From positions 488,391 through 552,390 of the forward strand of contig NZ_JH601088.1 in the NCBI RefSeq assembly GCF_000245755.1: 64,000 bases of DNA. Reading direction: 5' to 3'. The notes below the pieces were generated by a model that saw nothing but the letters and a program-made list of their open reading frames with translations, had not been told where the DNA came from and did no database searches. Positions 34,503-44,620 of the stretch are shown here, piece after piece (position 1 is the first letter of the stretch; each line of letters opens with the position of its first letter). A program made the translations under genes and the position numbers. The DNA comes from Helcococcus kunzii ATCC 51366. Its GTDB lineage: Bacteria > Bacillota > Clostridia > Tissierellales > Peptoniphilaceae.

Positions 34503-35405
34503 CTAGTCGAATAGTCCTTGCTTCAAATATCTTTCACCAGTGTCAGGTAATACAGTCACAACTTTTTTACCTTTACCTAGTTTTTTTGCTAAAGCTTTAG
34601 CAGCCACAACATTTGCACCAGAAGATATACCACATAATATACCTTCTTCTCTTGCTAATCTCACAGATTCTTCCATGGATTCTTCATTTCCAACTAAGAA
34701 ATATTCATCAATATTATCTCCTGAGAAAATTTCAGGAACAAAGTTTGCACCAATCCCTTGAATCTTGTGAGAACCTGCTTTACCTTCAGATAATAGTGGG
34801 GAATCTTTAGGTTCAACAGCCCAAATTGTGACATTATCAAGTTTATTTTTTAATACTTTTGAAACACCAGTAACTGTTCCACCTGTACCAACACCAGCAA
34901 CAAAACCATCAACTTCAGGTAAATCTTCTAAAATTTCTATTGCTGTTGTTTCTTCATGAGATTTTACATTTGCTGGATTTGTAAATTGCCCAAATACTAT
35001 AGCATTTCTTTCTTTTGCTATTTCATTAGCCTTATCTTTAGCGCCTTGCATTCCTAATGATTTATCAGTAAGTACAAGTTCTGCTCCGTATGCTTTCATT
35101 AATTGTCTTCTTTCCATAGACATACTTTCTGGCATTACAATAACTATATTTAAGCCAAGAGCTGCACCCGCCATAGATAATCCAATACCAGTATTTCCTG
35201 ATGTTTGTTCAACAACGGTATCACCTTTTTTTAGTTTTCTTTCATCCATTAAATTTTTAAGAATATATTTTACAGGTCTATCTTTAATACTAGCACTTGG
35301 ATTGAAAGATTCTACTTTTACATATATTTCCGCTTCATCATCGTTTGTTTTAAGTTGTACCAATGGTGTATTTCCAATAGTTTCAATTATATTTTTATAA
35401 ATCAT
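34503..35405 (-). CDS. cysK: Cysteine synthase (O-acetylserine sulfhydrylase)
   Basis: PLP enzyme of 300 residues that forms cysteine from O-acetylserine and sulfide. The PLP Lys is in ASIKDRPVKYIL (~42). The substrate loop EQTSGNTGIGLSM, the phosphate loop GVGTGGTVTGV and the C-terminal DTGERYLKQGLFD are all present. GGAGA lies before the ATG. It forms a two-gene operon with cysE. The 125-bp upstream gap shows no T-box or other riboswitch that I can recognise. Confidence 0.95.
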   Translation of the reverse strand: MIYKNIIETIGNTPLVQLKTNDDEAEIYVKVESFNPSASIKDRPVKYILKNLMDERKLKKGDTVVEQTSGNTGIGLSMAGAALGLNIVIVMPESMSMERRQLMKAYGAELVLTDKSLGMQGAKDKANEIAKERNAIVFGQFTNPANVKSHEETTAIEILEDLPEVDGFVAGVGTGGTVTGVSKVLKNKLDNVTIWAVEPKDSPLLSEGKAGSHKIQGIGANFVPEIFSGDNIDEYFLVGNEESMEESVRLAREEGILCGISSGANVVAAKALAKKLGKGKKVVTVLPDTGERYLKQGLFD

Positions 35406-35531
35406 AATTTCTCCTTTTTCTTCTTCGATATCGTAATGAAATATATCCTTATATAGTATATCAAAACTTTAAATATACTTTTTATTGTTGTTGATATAAG
35501 GTATAATCACTATATATAAAAGGGAGATATT

Positions 35532-36158
35532 ATGAAGAGAATATATTTGTTATTAATCTTAATTTTTTTGTTATCTGCATGTGATCGTAAAAATGATGAA
35601 GCAGATTTAACATCAGGGCCTACATCAAAATATGATAAAGTACAAGTTGGTACAACTAAAGCGGATGAACAGTTCGCAAAATTAAAAAAGAAGAATGGTA
35701 AAGGTGAAAATAAAATAATCAAAACAGTGAGACCTGAGGTTGCAAGATTTGTAGAAGAGCAATTTAAACAAGAAAATATTATAGATAAAGATTTGGATAA
35801 ATTGCAATATAAGATAAATAAAAAGGCGATTTCAACGAGTTTTGATGATGATGCCAAACATATTTTTAGAAATATTGGATTTGATTATGATATAAATGTA
35901 AAAAAATTAGAAAAATCTTACTCTTTAGATGACTTTATAAATGAAAATAAAAAGAAAGATGATAAACTTAAAATTGTCGAAATGAAAGCTTATGACAAAG
36001 TATTAGTAGAAAATATTGGAAATGATTCATTTTCAGCAAAACTTATTGCTTTGTATAAAAAAGGAGAAAGTTCATATTCATTAACATTCTCATCTGAAAA
36101 AATGAGCATTGCAGAGATTATTATGTTATCCGAAAAATTTTCTGAATTTATTAAATAG
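35532..36158 (+). CDS. Lipoprotein, unknown
   Basis: A 208-residue protein with signal peptide and lipobox FLLSAC (Cys ~17), behind GGGAGA. A charged linker is followed by a Lys-rich folded domain (~60-208) ending in a helix (SIAEIIMLSEKFSEFIK). No family is recognised. The layout is that of a small membrane-anchored extracytoplasmic protein. It is convergent with the acidic protein at 36239. Confidence 0.6.
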   Translation: MKRIYLLLILIFLLSACDRKNDEADLTSGPTSKYDKVQVGTTKADEQFAKLKKKNGKGENKIIKTVRPEVARFVEEQFKQENIIDKDLDKLQYKINKKAISTSFDDDAKHIFRNIGFDYDINVKKLEKSYSLDDFINENKKKDDKLKIVEMKAYDKVLVENIGNDSFSAKLIALYKKGESSYSLTFSSEKMSIAEIIMLSEKFSEFIK

Positions 36159-36171
36159 AATATATTTAAAG

Positions 36172-36214
36172 AAAAATCCCTCAAAAGTTGAGATTCCACT
36201 AACTCTTGAGGGAT
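36172..36214. terminator. Bidirectional terminator
   Basis: CCCTCAAAAGTT/AACTCTTGAGGG hairpin between convergent genes. The T-run is better on the minus strand. Confidence 0.75.
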
Positions 36215-36238
36215 ATGTTATTTATTTGAAATATCTAG

Positions 36239-36505
36239 TTATTTAATGCCATTTTCTTGTTTAAATTCTGTAGAATATCCTGCAGGTCTGTCGTTTTGTG
36301 CAAAATCATTTTTATCTTGATCTTTTAAGCCGTCAGTTATTTCATCTTCTTCTGGATTTTCAAAGTCTTCATATGAAAGTACGAAGCTTCTTTCTTCTAA
36401 AGTATTAATTATTTCGTATTCAAGTTCACCAAAGTTTTTATTTTTAAGTTCTTCAATTCTATCTTGAAGTTCTTTTTCGTTATTGAACGTTTCGTGTTTT
36501 TTCAT
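36239..36505 (-). CDS. Small acidic protein, unknown
   Basis: An 88-residue cytoplasmic protein with AGGGAGG before the ATG. The N-terminal half is helical and charged (EKELQDRIEELKNKNFGELEYEIINTLEERSF). The C-terminal half is Asp/Glu-rich and likely disordered. No known motif is visible. It has its own terminator downstream. Confidence 0.55.
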   Translation of the reverse strand: MKKHETFNNEKELQDRIEELKNKNFGELEYEIINTLEERSFVLSYEDFENPEEDEITDGLKDQDKNDFAQNDRPAGYSTEFKQENGIK

Positions 36506-36702
36506 TATTTCCTCCCTGCTAATTTATTATCATCACTATTAATATACCACATTATATGGGAAACTATTCAAAAAAATAATCGATAAAAATATTACTTAAA
36601 ATTTTAACAATATTTTTAAAAAAAAGTTTAGTAATCCTTTTTAGTGGTATACATGTATTGTAGGAAATTATTAATGTGAATGGTCAAAAATAGGAGGATA
36701 TA

Positions 36703-37128
36703 ATGGCTTTTGATTATAAAGATCATGGAAAAGAACCTTATGTAGTAAATATAGAAGATTATACAATAGAAAATGAAAATTTCAGAACAACTATCTGGAC
36801 TGGTAGTCAACTTCAAGTTACAGTGATGACTATCCAACCTGGTGATGATATTGGATTAGAAATACATCACGGTATCGACCAATTCTTAAGAATTGAAGAA
36901 GGTAGTGGGTTATGTCAAATGGGAGATAGCGAAGATAATTTAACATTTGAAAAAGAAGTTAAAGATGATGATGCTATTTTCGTACCAGCAGATACTTGGC
37001 ACAATGTTACAAATAACAGTGACAAACCACTAAAACTTTATACAATCTATGCAGGACCAGATCACGTACCTGGCACAATTCATGAAACTCATGAAGATGC
37101 TAAAAATGATCCAAATGAACAAGACTAG
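36703..37128 (+). CDS. Cupin domain protein
   Basis: A 141-residue single-domain cupin. Metal-binding motif 1 is GLEIHHGIDQFLRIEEGSG (His, His, Glu) and motif 2 is IFVPADTWHNVTN (His). The fold is typical of small mannose-6-phosphate-isomerase-like cupins of unknown substrate. AGGAGG precedes the ATG. It stands alone, followed by a terminator. The C terminus is acidic. Confidence 0.85.
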   Translation: MAFDYKDHGKEPYVVNIEDYTIENENFRTTIWTGSQLQVTVMTIQPGDDIGLEIHHGIDQFLRIEEGSGLCQMGDSEDNLTFEKEVKDDDAIFVPADTWHNVTNNSDKPLKLYTIYAGPDHVPGTIHETHEDAKNDPNEQD

Positions 37129-37142
37129 TATATAAATATTTT

Positions 37143-37172
37143 AAGGGGCTATATTCTATAGCCTCTTTTTTA
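37143..37172 (+). terminator. Terminator after cupin gene
   Basis: GGGGCTATA/TATAGCCTC stem followed by six T. Confidence 0.85.
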
Positions 37173-37253
37173 ATGTCTTTTTTTAGATTAATGCCTTTTT
37201 TTTCATAAAAGAAAAATAAATATATGAAAATATAATGATAAAAACTTATTTTG

Positions 37254-37282
37254 TTGAAAAATTAACGGGGTTATTATATAAT
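37254..37282 (+). promoter_or_regulatory. Promoter of ABC exporter pair
   Basis: TTGAAA (37254-37259), 17-bp spacer, TATAAT (37277-37282), 31 bp before the ATG. Confidence 0.82.
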
Positions 37283-37312
37283 ATTAAAAATTAGAATATT
37301 CGAGGGAAAACT

Positions 37313-39139
37313 ATGGAAGAAAAAGCAAAGCTAACAAAGAAAGAAAAATTGAATTTTTATTTTAATAGGATTGTCTCTGAGCTATTTAAAGGAAAGATGA
37401 AATTCATTACTTTAACTAAAGTAATTTCAGGTGCTGTTCATCCAGCGATGTCTGTTTTAGTATTGAAATACATTTTAGAGATGGCAACTAATCAAAAGTC
37501 AAATCCAAGAAGTATTATTATTTTTTCTCTAATCTATTTTGTATTTTATATTATTTTTAATATCCTTGACAATGTTATGTCCAATTGGGCTCTATGGACT
37601 TTTATTGATAAGCGAATTAATTATGTTTCACTTTTACTAAATAAGCTAACAACTATGGATCATGAACTTTATGAAAATCCTGAATACATGTTGAAGTCTC
37701 AAAAAGCATTAAATGGATTTGGTGGTGACAATGTAGGTTATCAAAGATGTTTGACGGATAGCTTTGAAGTATTACCTAAAGTTTTATTAGCTTTGATATT
37801 TACAGCCATCATTATTCAACAATCTTTTATTGTAGTTATTGTTTCTATTTTAACCGTTCTATTGAATTTCTTTATTTCAACAAAATATACAGATTTTGTT
37901 CAGAAAAATAGAGATAGTCGTGAAAATGCAGGTAGAAAGATGAATACCTATATTAATGTAACTAAAGACTTCTCTTATGGCAAAGATATTCGAGTATATA
38001 ATCTTAAAGATAGATTAATGAAAAATATTAAAAAACATGTTATAGGATTCATGAATGCTTGGGAAAAAGAGCTTAGATACAAATTTAAGCTTTCTTTTTT
38101 AGAAAATATTAGCATATCAATTTCTGATTTTATTTCTCTTTCCATTTTTATATATCTAACGATAAATGGAAAAATGAAAATTGAAGATTTTGTAATGATC
38201 ATAAGCTTAATTGTGCTATTCTCAAATACTATACATAATCTTAAGGATTCTGCTACTTCTATTAATACAAATTTAATGTACACAATCTATGGAATTGAGT
38301 TTATTGAAGAAAATATGAATTTAAATAAAGATGGCAAAGATATTAAGTTAGACGGACCTATAACTATTAAATTTGATAATGTATCATATAAATATCCTGG
38401 TTCTGAAAAATTTGTATTTGAAGATTTATCATTTGAAATTGATAAAGGTAAGAGAATGGCTTTAGTTGGGGTGAATGGTGCAGGTAAGACTACAATTGTA
38501 AAATTACTTACAGGCCTTGCGAGACCTACAGCAGGAAATATTTATTTAAATGGGATTGACTCAAAAGAATTTTCAGATAAATCTATATTCGACTTATTTA
38601 GCGTAGTTTTTCAAGAAACACAACCATTAGCGCTTACAATCGCTGAAAATATTGCTTGTACTGAAGAAAATATTGATTATGATCGTGTTGAATATTCCTT
38701 AAAAAAAGTAGGACTTTGGGAAAAAGTATCATCTTTTGAAAAAGGCATGGATTCAAATGTATTAAAAGCTCTATATGATGATGGGGTAATTTTATCAGGT
38801 GGAGAAAATCAAAAATTAATGATAGCCAGAGCGCTATATAAAGAAGATAGCTCTGTAATGATTATGGATGAGCCAACATCAGCATTGGACGCTTTTGCAG
38901 AGGAAAAAATTTATCAAGAATTTGATTCGTACATGGGGGAAAAAACAGCAATATTTATTTCCCATAGATTGGCTTCTACTAGATTCTGTGATGAAATAAT
39001 GTTTTTAGATGGTGGACAAATCATTGATAAAGGTACACATGAAGATTTACTTGTAAGATGTGACAAGTATAGAGATATGTTTGAAACACAAGGTAAATAC
39101 TATAAGGAAGCCAAGGAGGAAAACAATGAAACAATATAA
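37313..39139 (+). CDS. ABC exporter half-transporter, subunit 1
   Basis: A 608-residue protein with an N-terminal six-helix membrane domain (~30-310) fused to an ATPase domain (~345-600). The ATPase has Walker A GVNGAGKTT (~384), signature LSGGENQK (~493), Walker B MIMDEPTSALD with the catalytic Glu kept, and an H-loop ISHRLAS. The next gene encodes a second half-transporter that overlaps by 14 bp, so the pair should form a heterodimer. The substrate is unknown; the LSGGENQK variant is shared by exporters of peptides and other amphiphiles. Confidence 0.85.
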   Translation: MEEKAKLTKKEKLNFYFNRIVSELFKGKMKFITLTKVISGAVHPAMSVLVLKYILEMATNQKSNPRSIIIFSLIYFVFYIIFNILDNVMSNWALWTFIDKRINYVSLLLNKLTTMDHELYENPEYMLKSQKALNGFGGDNVGYQRCLTDSFEVLPKVLLALIFTAIIIQQSFIVVIVSILTVLLNFFISTKYTDFVQKNRDSRENAGRKMNTYINVTKDFSYGKDIRVYNLKDRLMKNIKKHVIGFMNAWEKELRYKFKLSFLENISISISDFISLSIFIYLTINGKMKIEDFVMIISLIVLFSNTIHNLKDSATSINTNLMYTIYGIEFIEENMNLNKDGKDIKLDGPITIKFDNVSYKYPGSEKFVFEDLSFEIDKGKRMALVGVNGAGKTTIVKLLTGLARPTAGNIYLNGIDSKEFSDKSIFDLFSVVFQETQPLALTIAENIACTEENIDYDRVEYSLKKVGLWEKVSSFEKGMDSNVLKALYDDGVILSGGENQKLMIARALYKEDSSVMIMDEPTSALDAFAEEKIYQEFDSYMGEKTAIFISHRLASTRFCDEIMFLDGGQIIDKGTHEDLLVRCDKYRDMFETQGKYYKEAKEENNETI

Positions 39140-40886
39140 AGTTATTTTTAATATACTAAAAGAATCTTGGAATATTGATAAAAAATTCTTCCTTTATCTA
39201 TTTTTAGGTGCGATATTACAGGCTGCCATTTCAATTGTTTCTATGTATATACCGGCAACTTTAGTAGACATGGTTCAAACAGGCAATAAGTTTATTGATA
39301 TTGTCTATATGATAGTTATCTTTGTAATTTCAACATATTTATTAAAGCAAATATTAGGATATGTCAATGTTTTAATTGATAAAAATGCTACTTATCAAGC
39401 TGAAATGCTTAAAGCAAAACTTTCCGAAAAATCAATGTCACTAAAATATAAAGAGCTAGAAGATACTGAGACTTTAGATCTTATACAAAGGGCGGAGATG
39501 CCTATTTCATGGGGATATTTCTATTGGGCATTGAATGTTGTGCAACAAATAATAATAGCTTTAGTAACTATTTTAGGGGTAGTGTCTATACTCTTTGCTT
39601 ATAATATCATTTACACTATTGTTATACTTCTTATACTTATAATATCATCTGTAATTAGAGTAAAAGTACAAATGAATCTTGAGAGAGTGATGCAAGAAAG
39701 TGTACCAGTAAATAGAAAATATGGTTATCTTTTCGGTATTTCTTTTAATCCAGAATATCAAAAAGAAATGAGGGTGTTTAATTTATCCGACATAATAAAT
39801 AAAAAAGTAAAAACTTTTAATAAGGGAATACTTAAATGGACTAAAGAAATTACAATTCAAGATTCTAATATTAGGATTTTTGAAACGATTTCGTCAACAT
39901 TGATAATGTTCATAGCCATTTCATATAATTCACTAAGAGTATTAACAGATAAATTTGGAGATAGAATTAGTGTAGGTAAGTTTACATTAATTTATAGTTC
40001 TACAAACACTATTATGCAAAATGTACAAATTATCTCTGAAAATATTTCTAAGTTAAATACATTAAGAGTACATTTGACTCCATGGGATGATTTTATAAAT
40101 CTTGAAGAAGAAAAATACCAAGGAAATTTAATAGCTGATGAATTTAATTCATTAGAGTTTAGAAATGTTTCCTTTACATATCCAAATTCTGACAAAATCA
40201 TTTTAGATGATGTATCTTTCAAGATAAATAAAGGAGAAAAGATTTCAATCGTTGGATTAAATAATGCTGGTAAATCAACAATAGTTAAACTGATTTCAAG
40301 ATTTTATTTTCCTCAAAGCGGAGAAATACTTTGGAATGGCAAGAATATTGAAGAATATGAGATAAACTCATATATTGATCAAATTTCAGTAGTGTTCCAA
40401 GATTTTAAGCTAATGCCATATACAATTTACGAAAATATTCTACCAGATATGAATGATAAGGAAAAAGCAGAGGATTCACTAAAAGAAGTTAATATATTTG
40501 ATGAAGTTTCAAAACTTGAAAAAGGGATGGATACTTATTTAGATAAAAGTTTAGAAGAATCAGCAACTAAGTTTTCTGGTGGTCAAAATCAAAAACTTGC
40601 AATTGCAAGAGCATTAAATAAGGGTGGATCATTAATGATTTTAGATGAGCCAACTGCAGCTCTTGATCCAATTGCTGAAAGTGAAATATTCGAAAACTTT
40701 GCAACTTTAACTAAAGGTAAAACATCTATATTCATCTCTCATAGAATGAGTTCTTCAACATTTTCTGATAAAGTACTATTACTTGATGGTGGTAAAATAG
40801 TTGGATATGATAGTCATAAAAACTTAATGAAATCACATAATCTATATCGAGATTTATTTGAAACACAAGCGAAGAATTATATATAG
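39126..40886 (+). CDS. ABC exporter half-transporter, subunit 2
   Basis: A 586-residue protein. The ATG at 39126 with GGAGG upstream is chosen; the frame stays open further up but only inside the previous gene. The membrane domain is at ~15-300 and the ATPase at ~340-586. Walker A is GLNNAGKST (~376), signature FSGGQNQK (~483), Walker B LMILDEPTAALD and H-loop ISHRMSS. Both halves of the pair keep the catalytic Glu, unlike the exporter pair at 52597-56110. Confidence 0.85.
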   Translation: MKQYKVIFNILKESWNIDKKFFLYLFLGAILQAAISIVSMYIPATLVDMVQTGNKFIDIVYMIVIFVISTYLLKQILGYVNVLIDKNATYQAEMLKAKLSEKSMSLKYKELEDTETLDLIQRAEMPISWGYFYWALNVVQQIIIALVTILGVVSILFAYNIIYTIVILLILIISSVIRVKVQMNLERVMQESVPVNRKYGYLFGISFNPEYQKEMRVFNLSDIINKKVKTFNKGILKWTKEITIQDSNIRIFETISSTLIMFIAISYNSLRVLTDKFGDRISVGKFTLIYSSTNTIMQNVQIISENISKLNTLRVHLTPWDDFINLEEEKYQGNLIADEFNSLEFRNVSFTYPNSDKIILDDVSFKINKGEKISIVGLNNAGKSTIVKLISRFYFPQSGEILWNGKNIEEYEINSYIDQISVVFQDFKLMPYTIYENILPDMNDKEKAEDSLKEVNIFDEVSKLEKGMDTYLDKSLEESATKFSGGQNQKLAIARALNKGGSLMILDEPTAALDPIAESEIFENFATLTKGKTSIFISHRMSSSTFSDKVLLLDGGKIVGYDSHKNLMKSHNLYRDLFETQAKNYI

Positions 40887-40914
40887 AAAATTTATTTAAT
40901 AAAATAATATTGTA

Positions 40915-40955
40915 AAACGCTAGGGGGAAAAATATTTTTGTACCTAGCGTTTTTA
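40915..40955 (+). terminator. Terminator of ABC exporter operon
   Basis: AAACGCTAGG/CCTAGCGTTT stem with an 18-nt loop and a run of T. Confidence 0.85.
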
Positions 40956-41072
40956 TATTTTTCCACTAGAATTTTTTTCTAAATTATTTCCCAATAGATG
41001 TATTCATTTAGATTTATCTATTATATATGATAAAATCAAGATAAGTAGAGATATGAAAAGGGGGATTTTATA

Positions 41073-41804
41073 ATGAACGTTGATGATATTGTAGATATTA
41101 TTTTAGAATCAAATAATATTGTATTTTTCGGTGGAGCTGGAGTTTCTACTGAGAGTGGTATTCCTGATTTTAGATCTTCAACTGGTTTATATAATCGGAA
41201 ACATGAAACAGGATATAGTCCCGAATATATGTTAAGTCATGATTTTTTAGTTGAAGACGTTGTAGGATTTACTAAATATTATAAAGAGAATCTTATTGTA
41301 GAAGATGCAAAGCCAAATATTACCCATAAAGTTTTGGCAAAGTTAGAAAAAATGGGGAAAGTTAAAGCGGTAGTTACGCAAAATATTGACAGTTTACATC
41401 ATATGGCGGGAAGTAAAAATGTATATGAAATTCATGGAAATTTAAGAGATTATTATTGTGTTAAATGTGGAAAAACTTATGATTCGGACTATGTTTTACA
41501 AACAGTAGAACCTAATTATTGCGACTGTGGGGGTTATATCAGACCGGATGTTACATTATATGGAGAAGGGCTTCCAGAAGAAGCGGTTAGAAACGCTATT
41601 AATGCCATTGCGCATGCCGATGTTTTAATAATTGGTGGTACATCTCTGGTTGTTTATCCAGCAGCAAGTTTTATTGATTTTTATAGAGGAAATAAATGTA
41701 TTTTAATTAATAAAGAACAAGTTGGCAGAAATACTTCTGCGAATTACGTGATAATGTCAAGTTTAGGTGAAGTATTTAGAAAAATCGACGAAAAAATTAA
41801 GTAA
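41073..41804 (+). CDS. cobB: Sirtuin NAD-dependent protein deacylase
   Basis: A 243-residue Sir2-family enzyme. The NAD-binding FFGGAGVSTESGIPDFRS (~18-35), TQNIDSLHH and catalytic His in EIHGNLRDYYC (~121) are present. A zinc site CVKC...CDC and the terminal GTSLVVYPAASF follow. All catalytic residues are kept. AAGGGGGA lies before the ATG. It is likely a housekeeping deacetylase of acyl-lysines. It is monocistronic. Confidence 0.93.
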   Translation: MNVDDIVDIILESNNIVFFGGAGVSTESGIPDFRSSTGLYNRKHETGYSPEYMLSHDFLVEDVVGFTKYYKENLIVEDAKPNITHKVLAKLEKMGKVKAVVTQNIDSLHHMAGSKNVYEIHGNLRDYYCVKCGKTYDSDYVLQTVEPNYCDCGGYIRPDVTLYGEGLPEEAVRNAINAIAHADVLIIGGTSLVVYPAASFIDFYRGNKCILINKEQVGRNTSANYVIMSSLGEVFRKIDEKIK

Positions 41805-41811
41805 AAAATTA

Positions 41812-41852
41812 TTAAAAATTTATGCTATACTTTATTTAATAAATTTTTTTTT
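41812..41852 (+). terminator. Weak AT-only terminator after sirtuin gene
   Basis: AAAAATTTAT/ATAAATTTTT stem followed by T-run. A TGCTATACT (extended -10, 41823-41831) inside it may be the promoter for the pot operon. A small hairpin AGCCT-TGGTT-AGGCT (41866-41880) lies in the leader that would follow. Confidence 0.45.
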
Positions 41853-41908
41853 ATTAAAAGCCCTTAGCCTTGGTTAGGCTACAAAATAATTATTTACAGG
41901 AGAAAAAT

Positions 41909-43021
41909 ATGGAAATAAATATCCAAGTCTATAATGTCGTACTTGAGTCAGTTTCAAAGACTTTTGACGAAAATCAAGTTTTAAAAAATGTTGATCTAGA
42001 ACTTGAAAAGGGAAAATTTTACACATTACTCGGACCTTCAGGATGCGGTAAAACTACGATACTTAATATAATTGCGGGTTTTACAGATGTTTCAAGTGGT
42101 AATGTTTATATTAATGGAGAAAATGTAAATCACGTCTCTGCAAACAAACGTAAAGTAAATACCGTATTTCAAAACTATTCACTATTTCCACATATGAATG
42201 TTTTTGATAATGTTGCATTTGGCTTGGACATAAAAGGTGTAGATAAAAAAACGATAAAAGAAGAAGTTAAAAATGTATTGAAAATGGTTCAACTAGAAGG
42301 ATTTGAAAATAGAAGAATTGATGAAATGTCTGGTGGACAACAGCAACGTGTTGCTATTGCTAGAGCAATTGTCAACAAACCGGATGTGCTTTTACTTGAT
42401 GAACCACTATCAGCGTTAGATATGAAACTTAGAAAAGCGATGCAAGTCGAATTAAGAGAATTACAAGAAGATTTGGGCATCACTTTTGTGTTTGTAACAC
42501 ATGATCAAGAAGAAGCTTTAGCTATGAGTGATTGGATTTTTGTCATGAGTGAAGGTGAAATAGTTCAATCAGGACCACCAACAGATATTTATGATGAACC
42601 TATTAATAGATATGTTGCACAATTTATCGGGGAATCTAATATACTTAAAGCTACAATGAAGGCGGATTATTTAGTTGAATTTTCTAATCAAGAGTTTAAA
42701 TGTTCAGACGCGGGTATCCCTGCTGGAGAATTAGTAGAAGTTGTTATTCGTCCAGAAGATATTGATTTAGTCAATCTTGAGGAATGTGATATAGAAGCAG
42801 AAATTGAGACAATACTATTTAGAGGAGTATTTAATGAATTAATCTGCCACGATAATTCTGGATTTATCTGGAAAATACACACAACTAGAAGATTTGAAGC
42901 TGGTGATAAAGTCGGTATTTCGATTAAACCTGATGACATTCATGTTATGAGATTTAACGAAAGTGAAGACGACTTTGACGCGAGAATTGAAAAATATAGT
43001 GGAGGTGAAACTGATGCCTAA
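41909..43021 (+). CDS. potA: Polyamine ABC transporter ATPase, copy 1
   Basis: A 370-residue ATPase of the spermidine/putrescine importer. The ATG at 41909 behind AGGAGA is preferred to an upstream in-frame TTG at 41870. Walker A is GPSGCGKTT, the Q-loop [19 protein letters not shown], signature [14 protein letters not shown] and Walker [12 protein letters not shown], with H-loop [11 protein letters not shown]. The C-terminal TOBE regulatory domain (~250-370) contains [11 protein letters not shown]. It overlaps potB by 8 bp. Confidence 0.92.
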   Translation: MEINIQVYNVVLESVSKTFDENQVLKNVDLELEKGKFYTLLGPSGCGKTTILNIIAGFTDVSSGNVYINGENVNHVSANKRKVNTVFQNYSLFPHMNVFDNVAFGLDIKGVDKKTIKEEVKNVLKMVQLEGFENRRIDEMSGGQQQRVAIARAIVNKPDVLLLDEPLSALDMKLRKAMQVELRELQEDLGITFVFVTHDQEEALAMSDWIFVMSEGEIVQSGPPTDIYDEPINRYVAQFIGESNILKATMKADYLVEFSNQEFKCSDAGIPAGELVEVVIRPEDIDLVNLEECDIEAEIETILFRGVFNELICHDNSGFIWKIHTTRRFEAGDKVGISIKPDDIHVMRFNESEDDFDARIEKYSGGETDA

Positions 43022-43808
43022 AAAATATAAGGCTTTGGGTAGCATTTATTATGTATGGATTGCATTATTCATCATTGCTCCTATAATCTTACTATTTTAT
43101 CAATCTTTCTTAGACATTCATGGAAACTTTACATTTGACAATTATAGAAATTATTTTACTTCATCAAATTATATGTTGATGACGGCAAATTCTTTTCTAT
43201 CAGCGTTTTTAATAACAGCAGCAACATTGATAATAGCTTATCCGTTTGCATATTTCTTAAATACTTCAAAGCATAAGAATTTTTGGTTACTTTTAGTAAT
43301 TTTGCCAACATGGATAAATTTATTGCTAAAAGCATATGCTTTTATGGGATTATTAAATAGAAATGGTTCAATAGCGCGATTATTTGGTCTGGCATCAGAA
43401 GGTATATTATTTACAAATGCAGCATTCATATTAGTTGCCGCATATATTGAATTACCTTTTATGATACTTCCAATTTTTAGATCATTAGAATCCATTCCAA
43501 ATAACTTCATTATTGCTAGTACAGATTTAGGTGCGAATAAATGGCAAACATTTAGAAGAGTTATTTTACCACTTTCTATGAATGGTGTAATGGCTGGAGT
43601 TCAAGCTGTTTTCATTCCTTCACTTTCTCTATTCCTAATAACTAGAATTATTGGAGGAAACAAGGTAATAACTTTAGGTACTGCAGTTGAGCAACATTAT
43701 CTAATCACACAAAACTGGGGAATGGGTTCAATCATTGGTATTGTACTTATTTGCTTAATGTTTATCGTGATGGCTTTGCTAAATATAAAGAATAGAGGTG
43801 CCAAATGA
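43014..43808 (+). CDS. potB: Polyamine ABC transporter permease PotB, copy 1
   Basis: A 264-residue permease with six membrane segments. The EAA loop contacting the ATPase is at [20 protein letters not shown] (~163-182). The ATG at 43014 has GGAGGTGA 7 nt upstream; an in-frame start further up would lie inside potA. The stop overlaps potC as ATGA. Confidence 0.9.
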   Translation: MPKKYKALGSIYYVWIALFIIAPIILLFYQSFLDIHGNFTFDNYRNYFTSSNYMLMTANSFLSAFLITAATLIIAYPFAYFLNTSKHKNFWLLLVILPTWINLLLKAYAFMGLLNRNGSIARLFGLASEGILFTNAAFILVAAYIELPFMILPIFRSLESIPNNFIIASTDLGANKWQTFRRVILPLSMNGVMAGVQAVFIPSLSLFLITRIIGGNKVITLGTAVEQHYLITQNWGMGSIIGIVLICLMFIVMALLNIKNRGAK

Positions 43809-44620
43809 TAGATAAAAAGAAATTTAAATGGGCCAATTTATTTTTAATTGCGATTTTTATTCTATTGTATGCGCCTATTATCTATTTGATAGTATATTCA
43901 TTTAATGAAGGTGGTACGATGAATGCATTCACCGGATTTACAACACAACATTACAATTCTGTTTTTGAAGATACTAGATTAATCACAATAGTTATAAACA
44001 CCATAATTATTGCACTACTATCTGCTGCAATTGCAACCGTTATAGGAGTTTTAGGCGCTTTATTAATTTACTATTTAAGAAATAAAAAATTAAAAGAAAG
44101 AGTTTTATCACTTAATAATATTTTACTTGTTATGCCAGATGTTATGATAGGTGCATCATTCCTAATACTATTTACCTATTTGATTCCATTGCCAATGGGA
44201 TTTTGGACAGTATTACTTGCTCACGTTGCTTTTAATATACCAATCGTGGTATTAATGGTCTTACCAAAGATCTATTCTCTAAACGAGCAAATGATACTTG
44301 CTGCGGAGGATTTAGGTGCAAGTGACTGGCAAATATTAAATAAAATAATTTTGCCCAATATTGCAAGTGGTGCATTCACAGGATTTTTCATGGCTTTAAC
44401 ATATTCCTTAGATGATTTTGCGGTAACATTTTTCGTAACTGGTTCAGGATTTTCTACTCTTTCCGTAGAAATTTATTCTAGAGTGCGTGCGGGAGTATCA
44501 CTTGAAATCAATGCTCTTTCAACACTTATGTTTATCGCATCACTAATATTAGTTGTAATTTATTATTTTGTACAAATGAAAGAAGTAAAACAAGCAAAGA
44601 GAGGTAAGATATATGAATAG
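43805..44620 (+). CDS. potC: Polyamine ABC transporter permease PotC, copy 1
   Basis: A 271-residue permease with six membrane segments. The EAA loop is AEDLGASDWQILNKIILPNI, and the conserved PotC block SLDDFAVTFFVTG follows. It forms the membrane channel with PotB. It overlaps both neighbours. Confidence 0.9.
   Translation: MIDKKKFKWANLFLIAIFILLYAPIIYLIVYSFNEGGTMNAFTGFTTQHYNSVFEDTRLITIVINTIIIALLSAAIATVIGVLGALLIYYLRNKKLKERVLSLNNILLVMPDVMIGASFLILFTYLIPLPMGFWTVLLAHVAFNIPIVVLMVLPKIYSLNEQMILAAEDLGASDWQILNKIILPNIASGAFTGFFMALTYSLDDFAVTFFVTGSGFSTLSVEIYSRVRAGVSLEINALSTLMFIASLILVVIYYFVQMKEVKQAKRGKIYE

Noticed and set aside
35406..35531. T-box or other riboswitch ahead of cysK
   Set aside because: The gap of 125 bp shows neither a specifier-like hairpin nor a terminator/antiterminator pair.
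39060..39125. Upstream extension of the second ABC exporter subunit
   Set aside because: It lies inside the first subunit gene in another frame; ATG at 39126 with GGAGG is the real start.
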